Positions 33,857-40,883 of a stretch of DNA of 64,000 nt are shown piece after piece. The notes beneath the pieces are model-generated. The model saw only the letters and a program-made list of their open reading frames with translations. It was not told where the DNA came from and searched no databases. The DNA comes from Luteitalea sp. TBR-22 (GTDB taxonomy: Bacteria > Acidobacteriota > Vicinamibacteria > Vicinamibacterales > Vicinamibacteraceae). The first letter of the stretch is position 1, and each line of letters opens with the position of its first letter. The stretch covers positions 4,114,501-4,178,500 of the forward strand of contig NZ_AP024452.1 of assembly GCF_016865485.1 (NCBI RefSeq), written 5' to 3'. The translations under genes were made by a program, and so were the position numbers.

Positions 33857-35463
33857 TGCCGTGTCCCCGTCGTCTGCGTCGCCGTGGCCGCGGTGGCCTG
33901 GCTGGCCGATCCCTGCGGCGGCTGGGCGTTGCCCGCCGCCACTGCCGTCGCCGTCGCGCCGCCGCCGCTGGCGGCGCCAATCGGCAGGTCGGGCAGCAGG
34001 GCGAGGCGGGCGCGCGTCAATTGCAGGTCCCGCGCCGCCTGGGCCCGCGCTGCCTCGGCCCGCTCGAGCGCGAGCCGCGCATCGTTCAGTTCGAGCTGCG
34101 TCGAGAGGCCCTCGCGGTATCGGACGTCGGCGATCTGGTAGGCGCGCTGCGCCTCCTCCACGGTGCCCGCCGAGGCATCCCAGGCGGCGCGCGCCGCTTC
34201 CCAGGTCGCGCGGGCGCTGCGTTGATCGAGCTCGGCGAGTTCCTTCACCAACTGCAGTTGCTGGCGGCTCTCCTCGAGCGTCGCCTCGGCGATCGCCCGG
34301 TTGGCCTTGCGCCGGCCGCCATCGAGCAGTGGCATGGACACCGAGGCGCCGACGGTCCAGTCGCGCCGGTTGTACGCCGGCAGCGGGTCGTACGCGTAGG
34401 CGATGAAGGTCGAGCTCGCCGTGACATGCGGCAGGAAGTCGGCCTTGGTCACCGCGACGGCCGCCTCGCTGGCCCGCACCCCGGCCTCGGTCTGCTTGAC
34501 GGCGGTGCGTTCGACGAGCGCGAAGCCCGCCTCGGCTTGCGCCAGCGTCGCCGCCCATCGGGAGGCGAGCGCGCCGCGCGGCTCGGTCAGGTTCGCGTCG
34601 AGCTCGATGGGCTGATCGGCCGGCACGTTGATCAGCTGCTTGAGCCGCAGGTAGGCCAGGTCGCGCTGGATGCGCGCGCGGATCACCGCGGAGCGCTGGT
34701 TGTCGCGCGACACGCGCGCCCGCAGCACCTCGAACTCGGCGATCTGCCCGACCTGGAACTGCACGTCGATCTGGCGCAGCGTCTCCTCGGCCTGCGCCAG
34801 CGTCGACTCGGTGATGGTCGTGAGCCGATCGGCAAGGGCCGCATCGTAGTAGGCCACCGCGACGTCGAGGTCCAGTTGCGCCCGCGTCGTGGTGACGCCC
34901 AACGACGCCGCGTCGCGACCGGCGCGCGCCTGGCGCTCGCGGGCCCGGGTCTGGCCGGCGTCCCAGACGTTCTGGGCGATCTGGAGCGTCGCCGTCCAGG
35001 TGTTGAGCTGGCCGAAGGGCAGGTCCGAGCTGCCGCCGAACGGGTTCTGCGGAGGGCACTGCAGGTAGCGTTCGAGCTCGGCGACGCGCTGGTCGATCGG
35101 CGCGCCCGGGTTCACCGTCAGGCCAGCGCAGGGCTCGACGGGCGTGTCGGTGTCGAAGATGCCCGAGAACTGCGTCTGCAGGGTGCGCTGGTAGCCGATC
35201 GCGCCGTTGGCTTGCGGGAACAGGGCGCTGCGGGCCAGCGAGATCTGGCCGTCGGCGCGCTGCACCCCGGCCTCGGCCACCGCCACCTGCTCGCTGCCCC
35301 CTTCGGCCATGACGAGGGCGTCATCGAGCGTGATCCGGCGGGCGGGCGCAACCGGCGCCGTGCTCGGGACGGGCGCCTGCGCCACCGCTCGATCGGACGA
35401 GGCGACCAGGACCGCCAGCAGCAGGGCGCCGGCGCGAACGGACGAAAAAGACGTCTCAGGCAT
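33853..35463 (-). CDS. TolC-family outer membrane efflux protein
   Basis: 536 residues from ATG 35463, which overlaps the tetR 3' end by 8 nt; the upstream frame is a tetR shadow. Signal peptide FSSVRAGALLLAVLVASSDRAVAQA. Two OEP repeats: the first begins RRITLDDALVMAEGGSEQVAVAEAGVQ with SALFPQANGAIGYQRTL and LQIAQNVWDAGQTRARERQARAG; the second has AAVAVTKADFLPHVTASSTFI, GASVSMPLLDGGRRKANRAIAEATLEESRQQLQLV and YREGLSTQLELNDARLALERAE. A 70-residue insertion with NPFGGSSDLPFGQL lies in the first half. Forms the outer-membrane channel of the efflux pump. Confidence 0.93.
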   Translation of the reverse strand: MPETSFSSVRAGALLLAVLVASSDRAVAQAPVPSTAPVAPARRITLDDALVMAEGGSEQVAVAEAGVQRADGQISLARSALFPQANGAIGYQRTLQTQFSGIFDTDTPVEPCAGLTVNPGAPIDQRVAELERYLQCPPQNPFGGSSDLPFGQLNTWTATLQIAQNVWDAGQTRARERQARAGRDAASLGVTTTRAQLDLDVAVAYYDAALADRLTTITESTLAQAEETLRQIDVQFQVGQIAEFEVLRARVSRDNQRSAVIRARIQRDLAYLRLKQLINVPADQPIELDANLTEPRGALASRWAATLAQAEAGFALVERTAVKQTEAGVRASEAAVAVTKADFLPHVTASSTFIAYAYDPLPAYNRRDWTVGASVSMPLLDGGRRKANRAIAEATLEESRQQLQLVKELAELDQRSARATWEAARAAWDASAGTVEEAQRAYQIADVRYREGLSTQLELNDARLALERAEAARAQAARDLQLTRARLALLPDLPIGAASGGGATATAVAAGNAQPPQGSASQATAATATQTTGTRQ

Positions 35464-36079
35464 GATGCACCACGGCTTCCGACTCGGCCGCGCGAGCGGC
35501 GAGGGAGCCACGCGCGCCAATCGCGCGCAGGAAGAACGCCACGTATCGCTCGGGAGCCTCGGCCGGCGAGTACGCGTAACACTGGGGGTGGACGTCGCGG
35601 CCCATGGCATCGGCGAAGACGACGCCGCCGAGCACGTTGCCGGCGACGGCGATGTCGATGTCCGGATCGCAGAGACCGGCGGCGCGAAGGCGCCCGAGGT
35701 AGCCGCGCAGCGTCTGCTCGATGCTCGAGCTGATGCGGTCGCCCAGGCAGCCCATGTCGGGATGGGCGACAGCGTCGGCCATCGCGGCCTTGATCAGGCG
35801 GGCGTTGCCGCGCATGAACTCGTAGTGCCGACGGGTCCAGTCGAGCAGTTCGGCCGCCGGGTCGCGCGGGATGTCGGGGAGCACCGCCTCGTCCTGCAGG
35901 CGGGTCACGGCCCGCAGGACGGCCTCGAGGATGAGGCCTTCCTTGGAGCCGAACTGCCTGAAGAGGGTCACCTCGTTGACGCCGGCTTCCTGGGCGATGC
36001 GCCTGGTGGTGGCGCCCCGGAACCCGGCCTGGGCGAACACCTTCACCGCCGCTTCGAGCAACTGTTCACGCACGTCCAT
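35456..36079 (-). CDS. TetR-family regulator of the RND efflux operon
   Basis: 207 residues from ATG 36079. HTH at ~1-50: VREQLLEAAVKVFAQAGFRGATTRRIAQEAGVNEVTLFRQFGSKEGLILEAVL. A TetR C-terminal ligand domain follows (TRRHYEFMRGNARLIKAAMADAV, AGNVLGGVVFADAMG). First gene of the operon, overlapping the OMF gene by 8 nt. The promoter (TTGCTT-N17-TACAAG) contains a palindromic operator at its -35, which supports autorepression of the whole pump operon; typical inducers would be pump substrates. Confidence 0.92.
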   Translation of the reverse strand: MDVREQLLEAAVKVFAQAGFRGATTRRIAQEAGVNEVTLFRQFGSKEGLILEAVLRAVTRLQDEAVLPDIPRDPAAELLDWTRRHYEFMRGNARLIKAAMADAVAHPDMGCLGDRISSSIEQTLRGYLGRLRAAGLCDPDIDIAVAGNVLGGVVFADAMGRDVHPQCYAYSPAEAPERYVAFFLRAIGARGSLAARAAESEAVVHHA

Positions 36080-36112
36080 GTTGAGAGACACCGCCTCGCG
36101 CGGTGGACATAC

Positions 36113-36154
36113 CTTGTACCTCGGTTTCACAATGAAAGCAAGTAACCACTTGCT
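36113..36154 (-). promoter_or_regulatory. Efflux operon promoter with TetR operator 1
   Basis: Minus strand: TTGCTT (36141-36136), 17-bp spacer, TACAAG (36118-36113). The perfect repeat AGCAAGT-AACC-ACTTGCT (36137-36154) covers the -35 hexamer. Confidence 0.7.
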
Positions 36155-36293
36155 GTCAGGCCACCATTCCATCAAACCTCAGCAATTTGAGGCTCCGTCG
36201 ACTGCTACCGACACCAACGGTCGCTGCACCTTGTTCCGCACACGCACAACCTCAGACGGCCAACCCTGCGGCCTTTCATCGGTCGCCCACGGT

Positions 36294-36309
36294 GCAAGCG
36301 CTTACTTGC
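36294..36309. promoter_or_regulatory. Possible second TetR operator
   Basis: GCAAG-N6-CTTGC, the same arms and spacing as operator 1 (36138-36153), 156 bp away and 49 bp upstream of the rightward hydrolase gene. The remainder of 36155-36357 shows nothing else recognisable. Confidence 0.5.
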
Positions 36310-36357
36310 GACGCCTACACGTTGACGAAGGTTGCCAGCGCGAAGTTCCGCTAGCCT

Positions 36358-37272
36358 GTGGCCGTCGTGCTGCTTCCCGGCCTCAACCTCCCCTGGCTCC
36401 GCTATGGCGGCGACTTCGGCGCCAACGCCTGGTCGCCGGCCGGTGGCCTCTCCACGCGCCACCACGACGAGGTCCACCACCTGCTCGACCGGGCCGCGCG
36501 CGCCGGCACCCGGGTCGTCCGCTGGTTCGTCCTGTGCGACGGCCGCGCCGGCATCGACTTCGCGCCCGACGGCACCCCGACCCGCCTGCAACCGGTCGTC
36601 CTCGACGACATGGCCTGCGCGCTCGATCTGCTGTCGGCCCACGGGCTGCGGATGATGCCCGTCCTGCTGGACTTCACCTGGGCCGACGCCCGCCGCATCG
36701 TCGACGAGGTCGCGCTCGGCGGGCGCATCGCGGTGCTGCGCGACGCCGTCGCCAGGCACGCGCTCTGGCAGGTGGTGGATCCCCTGGTGGGAGCGTTCGG
36801 CCGGCACCCCGCCATCGCCTGCTGGGATCTGTGGAACGAGCCCGACTGGCTCGTGCAGTCGTGGCGTCCACCGGCGCGCCGCCTCCCGCCGCGCCGCCTC
36901 CGGCAGGTGCTCGAGGAACTCGCGTTGCACGTCCGGTGGCATGCCACGCAGCCGATCACGGTCGGCCTCGCGAGCACGCGCGGCCTGCCGCTGGTGCGGA
37001 CGCTCGGTCTCGACGTGCTGCAGGTCCACTGGTACGACCCGCTCGAGCGACGGGCACCGCTGGCGCGTCGCCCGCCCGTGCCCTGGAGCGATGCCCCCTG
37101 GCTGCTCGGCGAGTACCCGACGCGAGGCAGCGCGCTGGCCCCGGACGCGATCGTCGCGACGGCACTCGGGGCGGGCTACGCGGCCGCGTGGCCGTGGTCG
37201 CTGCACGCCGACGACCGCAGCAGCGACGGCGAGGCGGCGCTGCGCGCCGTGGCGGGCGTGCGCAACACGTGA
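36358..37272 (+). CDS. Cellulase-fold (GH5-like) glycoside hydrolase, cytoplasmic
   Basis: 304 residues from GTG 36358; GTG 36367 is also possible, as TAGCCT directly precedes 36358. TIM-barrel hydrolase of clan GH-A: LPGLNLPWLRYGGDFG at the start, GTRVVRWFVLCDGRAGIDF, HPAIACWDLWNEPDW with the acid/base Glu in NEP, VDLQVHWYDP-like VLQVHWYDPLERRAPL, and WLLGEYPTRGSAL with the likely nucleophile Glu. No signal peptide, so it acts inside the cell or is moonlighting. A TetR-type site lies upstream, hinting at shared control with the divergent efflux operon (inference). Confidence 0.8.
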   Translation: MAVVLLPGLNLPWLRYGGDFGANAWSPAGGLSTRHHDEVHHLLDRAARAGTRVVRWFVLCDGRAGIDFAPDGTPTRLQPVVLDDMACALDLLSAHGLRMMPVLLDFTWADARRIVDEVALGGRIAVLRDAVARHALWQVVDPLVGAFGRHPAIACWDLWNEPDWLVQSWRPPARRLPPRRLRQVLEELALHVRWHATQPITVGLASTRGLPLVRTLGLDVLQVHWYDPLERRAPLARRPPVPWSDAPWLLGEYPTRGSALAPDAIVATALGAGYAAAWPWSLHADDRSSDGEAALRAVAGVRNT

Positions 37273-37284
37273 GCGCATGCTGAC

Positions 37285-37368
37285 CCTTCGCTCTCGGGCC
37301 TTCGTCCTTCGTCCTTCGTCCTTCGTCCTGAGTCCTGAGCCCTGAGCCCTGAGCCCTGAGCCGCAAGC
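37285..37368. repeat. 7-bp array (CCTTCGT)n then (CCTGAGC)n
   Basis: Twelve units in one register: CCTTCGC, TCTCGGG, four CCTTCGT (37299-37326), CCTGAGT, four CCTGAGC (37334-37361), CGCAAGC. Two unit types change over without loss of phase. It starts 12 bp after the hydrolase stop. Confidence 0.92.
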
Positions 37369-37378
37369 CCCGATGCAG

Positions 37379-37384
37379 TAAACT
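37379..37384 (+). promoter_or_regulatory. -10 of the ATP-grasp gene, leaderless type
   Basis: TAAACT ends 6 nt before ATG 37391; no Shine-Dalgarno. Confidence 0.55.
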
Positions 37385-37390
37385 GCACGG

Positions 37391-38410
37391 ATGCGTCGCC
37401 TGCGCGTGCTGTGCCTCATGCACGACTACCTCGTGCCTCCCGAGGACGACAGCAAGTACGACATCTCCGTCCCGTGGAAGACCGAGTTCGACGTCAAGAA
37501 CACCCTCGACGTGATGGGACACGAGGTGCGGGTCGCCGGCGTGGGTGACGATCTCGGGGTGATCCGGGCGGCCATCAAGGACTTCTCGCCGCACATCGTC
37601 TTCAACCTGATGGAGAACTTCACCGAGGTGGGGGTGTTCGACCAGAACATCGTCAGCTACCTCGAGCTCCTGAAGGTCCCCTACACGGGCTGCAACCCGC
37701 GCGGGCTCATGCTCTCGCGCGACAAGGCGCTGTCCAAGCAACTGCTCGCCTACCACCGCATTCCGGTGCCCGACTTCGCGGTCTTCCGGGTCGGCCGGCC
37801 GGTGCAACGGCCCAAGCGCCTCGCCTTCCCGCTGATCGTCAAGTCGCTGACGCAGGAGGCCTCGATCGGCATCTCGCAGGCCTCGGTGGTCGAGAGCGAC
37901 GACAAGCTGCGCGAGCGGGTGCACTTCATCCACCACTCGGTGGGCACCGACGCCATCGTCGAGCGCTACATCCCCGGCCGCGAGTTGTACGTGGGCATCG
38001 TCGGCAACCTGTCGCTGAAGGTCTTCCCGGTGTGGGAGCTGAACCTGGGCAACCTGCCGCGCGAGAACTGGCGCATCGCCACCGAACGCGTCAAGTGGAG
38101 CGGGCCGTACCAGGAGAAACACGGGATCATGAGCGGCCCGGCCGCCGGCCTCGAGCCGGGGCAGGCCGAGCGCATCCAGCGCCTCTGCAAGCGGGTGTAC
38201 CGCACGCTGGACCTCAGCGGCTACGCCCGCATCGACCTGCGCCTCACCGACGACGGCCGGATGTACGTGCTGGAGGCCAACGCCAACCCGCAGATCGCCT
38301 ACGGCGAGGACTTCGCCGAGTCGGCCGAGGCCGCGGGCCTGAACTACGAGCAGTTGCTGCAGCGCATCATCAACTACGGCCTCGCCTGGCGGCCGGAACG
38401 GCGGGGTTGA
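37391..38410 (+). CDS. ATP-grasp ligase, D-alanine-D-alanine ligase-like
   Basis: 339 residues. N-terminal substrate domain with VLCLMHDYLVPPEDDSKYDI and HIVFNLMENFTEVGVFDQNIVSYLELLKVPYTGCNPRGLMLSRDKALSK. ATP-grasp core: HRIPVPDFAVF, PLIVKSLTQEASIGISQASVV (lid Lys), AIVERYIPGRELYVGIVGN, and the metal-binding LDLSGYARIDLRLTDDGRMYVLEANANPQ. It resembles the Ddl family but is a distinct branch, with no muramyl ligase genes around, so the true substrate (dipeptide or amino-acid ligation) is open. The leaderless promoter lies between a heptad array and the ATG; another array begins at the base after the stop codon. Confidence 0.85.
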   Translation: MRRLRVLCLMHDYLVPPEDDSKYDISVPWKTEFDVKNTLDVMGHEVRVAGVGDDLGVIRAAIKDFSPHIVFNLMENFTEVGVFDQNIVSYLELLKVPYTGCNPRGLMLSRDKALSKQLLAYHRIPVPDFAVFRVGRPVQRPKRLAFPLIVKSLTQEASIGISQASVVESDDKLRERVHFIHHSVGTDAIVERYIPGRELYVGIVGNLSLKVFPVWELNLGNLPRENWRIATERVKWSGPYQEKHGIMSGPAAGLEPGQAERIQRLCKRVYRTLDLSGYARIDLRLTDDGRMYVLEANANPQIAYGEDFAESAEAAGLNYEQLLQRIINYGLAWRPERRG

Positions 38411-38459
38411 TGACGTTTGACGTTTGACGGTTGACGGTTGACGGTTGACGGTTGACGTT
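38411..38459. repeat. 7-bp array TGACGTT/TGACGGT, seven units
   Basis: TGACGTT x2, TGACGGT x4, TGACGTT, starting at the base after the TGA stop of the ATP-grasp gene; that stop itself reads as the end of a preceding unit. The rest of the gap (38460-38544) contains TAGAGT (38529-38534), a -10 candidate for the next gene. Confidence 0.95.
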
Positions 38460-38544
38460 CGGCGGCCGGGCACACGCCGCGACGTGCGGGCACGGTGCCC
38501 CCAAGGGCCGGCGTCAGGCGTTATGCGTTAGAGTAGCGCCCGCA

Positions 38545-38745
38545 ATGCGCACTCCACGCGTCGCCCTCTGGCTCTTCGGCCTGTACCTGCTCGTGTACGT
38601 CGGCTTCATGGCCCTCAGCGCCTTCGCGCCGGCCGCGATGGCCGCCACGCCGCTGGCCGGGCTGCCGGTTTCGCTCCTGTACGGCCTGCTGCTGATCGGC
38701 CTGGCCTTCCTGCTCGCCGCGCTGTACCTGCGCGTGGCCCGCTGA
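38545..38745 (+). CDS. DUF485 small membrane protein
   Basis: 66 residues, two helices (VALWLFGLYLLVYVGFMALSAF and LPVSLLYGLLLIGLAFLLAALYL). DUF485/YjcH proteins are companions of ActP-type solute symporters, and one follows after 9 bp on the same strand. ATG 38545 is 10 nt after TAGAGT, so the transcript would have a 5' leader of only a few bases. No ribosome site. Confidence 0.82.
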   Translation: MRTPRVALWLFGLYLLVYVGFMALSAFAPAAMAATPLAGLPVSLLYGLLLIGLAFLLAALYLRVAR

Positions 38746-38754
38746 CCCGCATCC

Positions 38755-40635
38755 ATGGTCTACGTCACCTCGCCGCTGGCCGTCGGCGTGTTCCTGTCGT
38801 TCGTGCTCGGCGTGCTGATCCTGAGCTGGTGGCTCGGGCGCAGCGCCAAGTCCGCCAGCGGCTACTACGCCGCGCACGGCCAGATCCACTGGTTCGTCAA
38901 CGGCATCGCGTTTGCCGGTGATTACCTGTCGGCCGCGTCGTTCCTCGGCATCTGCGGGATGATCGCGTTCTACGGCTACGACGGCTTCCTCTACTCCATC
39001 GGGTACCTGGCCGGCTGGGTCGTCGCGCTGTTCGTGGTGGCCGAGCCACTGAAGCAGATGGGCAGGTTCACCTTCGCCGACGCGCTCGACGCCCGTTTCC
39101 ACTCGCGCGGCATCAAGCTGGCAGCGGCGATCAGCACGCTGGTCGTGAGCCTCTTCTACCTGATCCCGCAGATGGTCGGCGCCGGCGTCCTGATCAAGCC
39201 GCTGCTCGGCTTCTCGCACGCCAGCGGCGTGCTGATCGTCGGGGTCGTCGTGACGATCATCGTCGTCACGGCGGGGATGGTGTCGACCACCTGGGTGCAG
39301 TTCATCAAGGGCGGGTTGCTGGTGGCCTTCTGCTTCCTGCTCACCGTGATGATCCTGCGTCGCGGGTTCGAGGTGCCGGCCGGACTGCCGGTCGTGCCGC
39401 AGTCCGCGGAGGCCGTGCAGCAGACGGGGCGCGTGGTGGTGGATCCCGACTGGCCCGAGGACCGATGGCTGCAGGTGCAGCAGGCCAGCGGTGCCATCCA
39501 CAGCTACCGTCGCCTGCCCGACGGCCGGGTACGGCTCACGCAGGTGGTCACCACCGGCGGCGGCCAGACGCTCGTCGACGGCCTGCCGCAGGGCGTCGGC
39601 GCCAACGCCCATGACCTGACGCCGGTGGGCGCGGTGTCGGCGCTGCCCGGCGGCGGGTCGTCGACCGGCCCGCTCGGCCCGATCGCCTTCCTGCGCACCT
39701 TCCACGGCGCGACGATCGAGACGTGGACCTCGGAGAAGCGCCCGCTCTCGGGCGGGCGCGTCGCCACCGTCTATACGCCGCGCGAGCAGACCGGCGCCGA
39801 CCTCCTGCAGCCCGGCGCCAGCCCCACCTTCAGTGGCGTGCGCAGCGCAAAGCTGTTCGACAAGCTCGACTTCCTCTCGCTGATGCTGGCGCTGTTTGCC
39901 GGCACCGCGTCGCTGCCCCACATCCTGATCCGCTACTACACCGTCAAGGACGTGATGGCGGTCCGCAAGTCGACGGTCGTGGGCATCGGCGCCATCGGGC
40001 TGTTCTACGTGCTCACGCTGTACCTGGGCCTGGGCGCGATGACCAGCGGCGCCCTCGACGTGAGCAACACGAACATGGCCGCGCCACTGCTCGCCCGCAG
40101 CTTCAGCGAGCCGCTGTTCGCCGTCATCTCGGCCATCGCCTTCACCACGGTGCTCGGCACGGTGAGCGGCCTGATCCTCGCGGCCAGCGGCGCGGTGGTG
40201 CACGACCTGCTCACGCACGTCTGGCGCATGGAGCTCACCGACGATGCGAAGGTGCGGGCCGGCAAGCTGGTAGCGGTGGTGGTGGGCATCGTCGCGATGC
40301 TGCTCGGCATCGCGTTCGAGAAGCTGAACGTGTCCTTCCTGGTGGGGTGGGCCTTCAACGTGGCGGCGTCGGCCAACCTGCCGTCGCTGGTGATGCTGCT
40401 GTTCTGGAAGCGGACCACCAAGCAGGGGATCGTCGCGGCGATCATGGTCGGCATGGCCAGCTCGCTCGGCTGGATCCTGGCAAGCGCGCAGGCCTACAAG
40501 GACGTGTACGGGTGGCCGCCGGAACAGGCCCTGGTGCCCTTCAGCCAGCCCGGCATCGTCACCATTCCGCTGGGGTTTCTGGTGCTGATCGTCGTCTCGC
40601 TGCTGACCCCGCGGCCGGTGGTTCGCACCGCCTGA
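38755..40635 (+). CDS. Sodium:solute symporter, ActP-like cation/acetate symporter
   Basis: 626 residues, about 13 transmembrane helices. SSS family: AKSASGYYAAHGQIHWFVNGIAFAGDYLSAASFLGICG in TM1-2 and DALDARFHSRG in loop 4 match ActP. STLVVSLFYLIPQMVGAGVLI, FLSLMLALFAGTASLPHILIRYYTVKDVMAVRKS and AFTTVLGTVSGLILAASGAVVHDLL follow. Between about residues 215 and 345 there is a hydrophilic insertion (VVVDPDWPEDRWLQVQQASG ... SYRRLPDGRVRLTQVV) absent from E. coli ActP. Probably takes up acetate or another short carboxylate with sodium. Cotranscribed with the DUF485 partner. Confidence 0.9.
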   Translation: MVYVTSPLAVGVFLSFVLGVLILSWWLGRSAKSASGYYAAHGQIHWFVNGIAFAGDYLSAASFLGICGMIAFYGYDGFLYSIGYLAGWVVALFVVAEPLKQMGRFTFADALDARFHSRGIKLAAAISTLVVSLFYLIPQMVGAGVLIKPLLGFSHASGVLIVGVVVTIIVVTAGMVSTTWVQFIKGGLLVAFCFLLTVMILRRGFEVPAGLPVVPQSAEAVQQTGRVVVDPDWPEDRWLQVQQASGAIHSYRRLPDGRVRLTQVVTTGGGQTLVDGLPQGVGANAHDLTPVGAVSALPGGGSSTGPLGPIAFLRTFHGATIETWTSEKRPLSGGRVATVYTPREQTGADLLQPGASPTFSGVRSAKLFDKLDFLSLMLALFAGTASLPHILIRYYTVKDVMAVRKSTVVGIGAIGLFYVLTLYLGLGAMTSGALDVSNTNMAAPLLARSFSEPLFAVISAIAFTTVLGTVSGLILAASGAVVHDLLTHVWRMELTDDAKVRAGKLVAVVVGIVAMLLGIAFEKLNVSFLVGWAFNVAASANLPSLVMLLFWKRTTKQGIVAAIMVGMASSLGWILASAQAYKDVYGWPPEQALVPFSQPGIVTIPLGFLVLIVVSLLTPRPVVRTA

Positions 40636-40642
40636 GCGAGAG

Positions 40643-40670
40643 CAGGCAGGGCGGGGTGTCCCACCCCGCC
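40643..40670. repeat. REP-like hairpin, CCTGCCTG-tail family
   Basis: CAGGCAGG followed by GCGGGGTG-TCC-CACCCCGC; 9-bp stem GGCGGGGTG/CACCCCGCC with a 3-nt loop. Read on the minus strand it matches 54957-54984 and the inverted copy at 59348-59376. Located 8 bp after the symporter stop, so it may also terminate transcription. Confidence 0.65.
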
Positions 40671-40726
40671 GCCATCGCGACCGACTCGCGCCCTACCCTT
40701 GGGGCTGCGCCCGGCTCCGGTGCCTT

Positions 40727-40789
40727 CTGAGCCCTGAGCCTTGAGCCCTGAGTCCGGTGCCCGGAACGCCGTGCCCGGTACCCGGCCTC
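40727..40789. repeat. Mixed 7-bp array CTGAGCC then CGGTGCC type
   Basis: CTGAGCC, CTGAGCC, TTGAGCC, CTGAGTC, CGGTGCC, CGGAACG, CCGTGCC, CGGTACC, CGGCCTC: nine units in one register, combining the GGCTCAG and ACCGGGC types (as reverse complements). Confidence 0.85.
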
Positions 40790-40883
40790 CCGACCTGCTA
40801 CACTTCCCGGGACGTCTCAGGGCCGCCTGCTTCACTTTCCCGGCGGCCGGGGGCGACACCTTCGCCTGGAAAGGACCAGCAGT

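Noticed and set aside
29342-34141. A 1,599-residue open frame on the plus strand opposite the efflux genes
   Set aside because: It is the antisense shadow of the RND and MFP genes; composition is Arg/His/Asp-rich with no domain, as expected in GC-rich DNA. The minus-strand frames carry clear RND and MFP motifs.
37391-38410. Housekeeping ddl for peptidoglycan
   Set aside because: It has the ATP-grasp core but sits outside any mur/fts cluster and diverges from the canonical Ddl N terminus; I kept the broader name.
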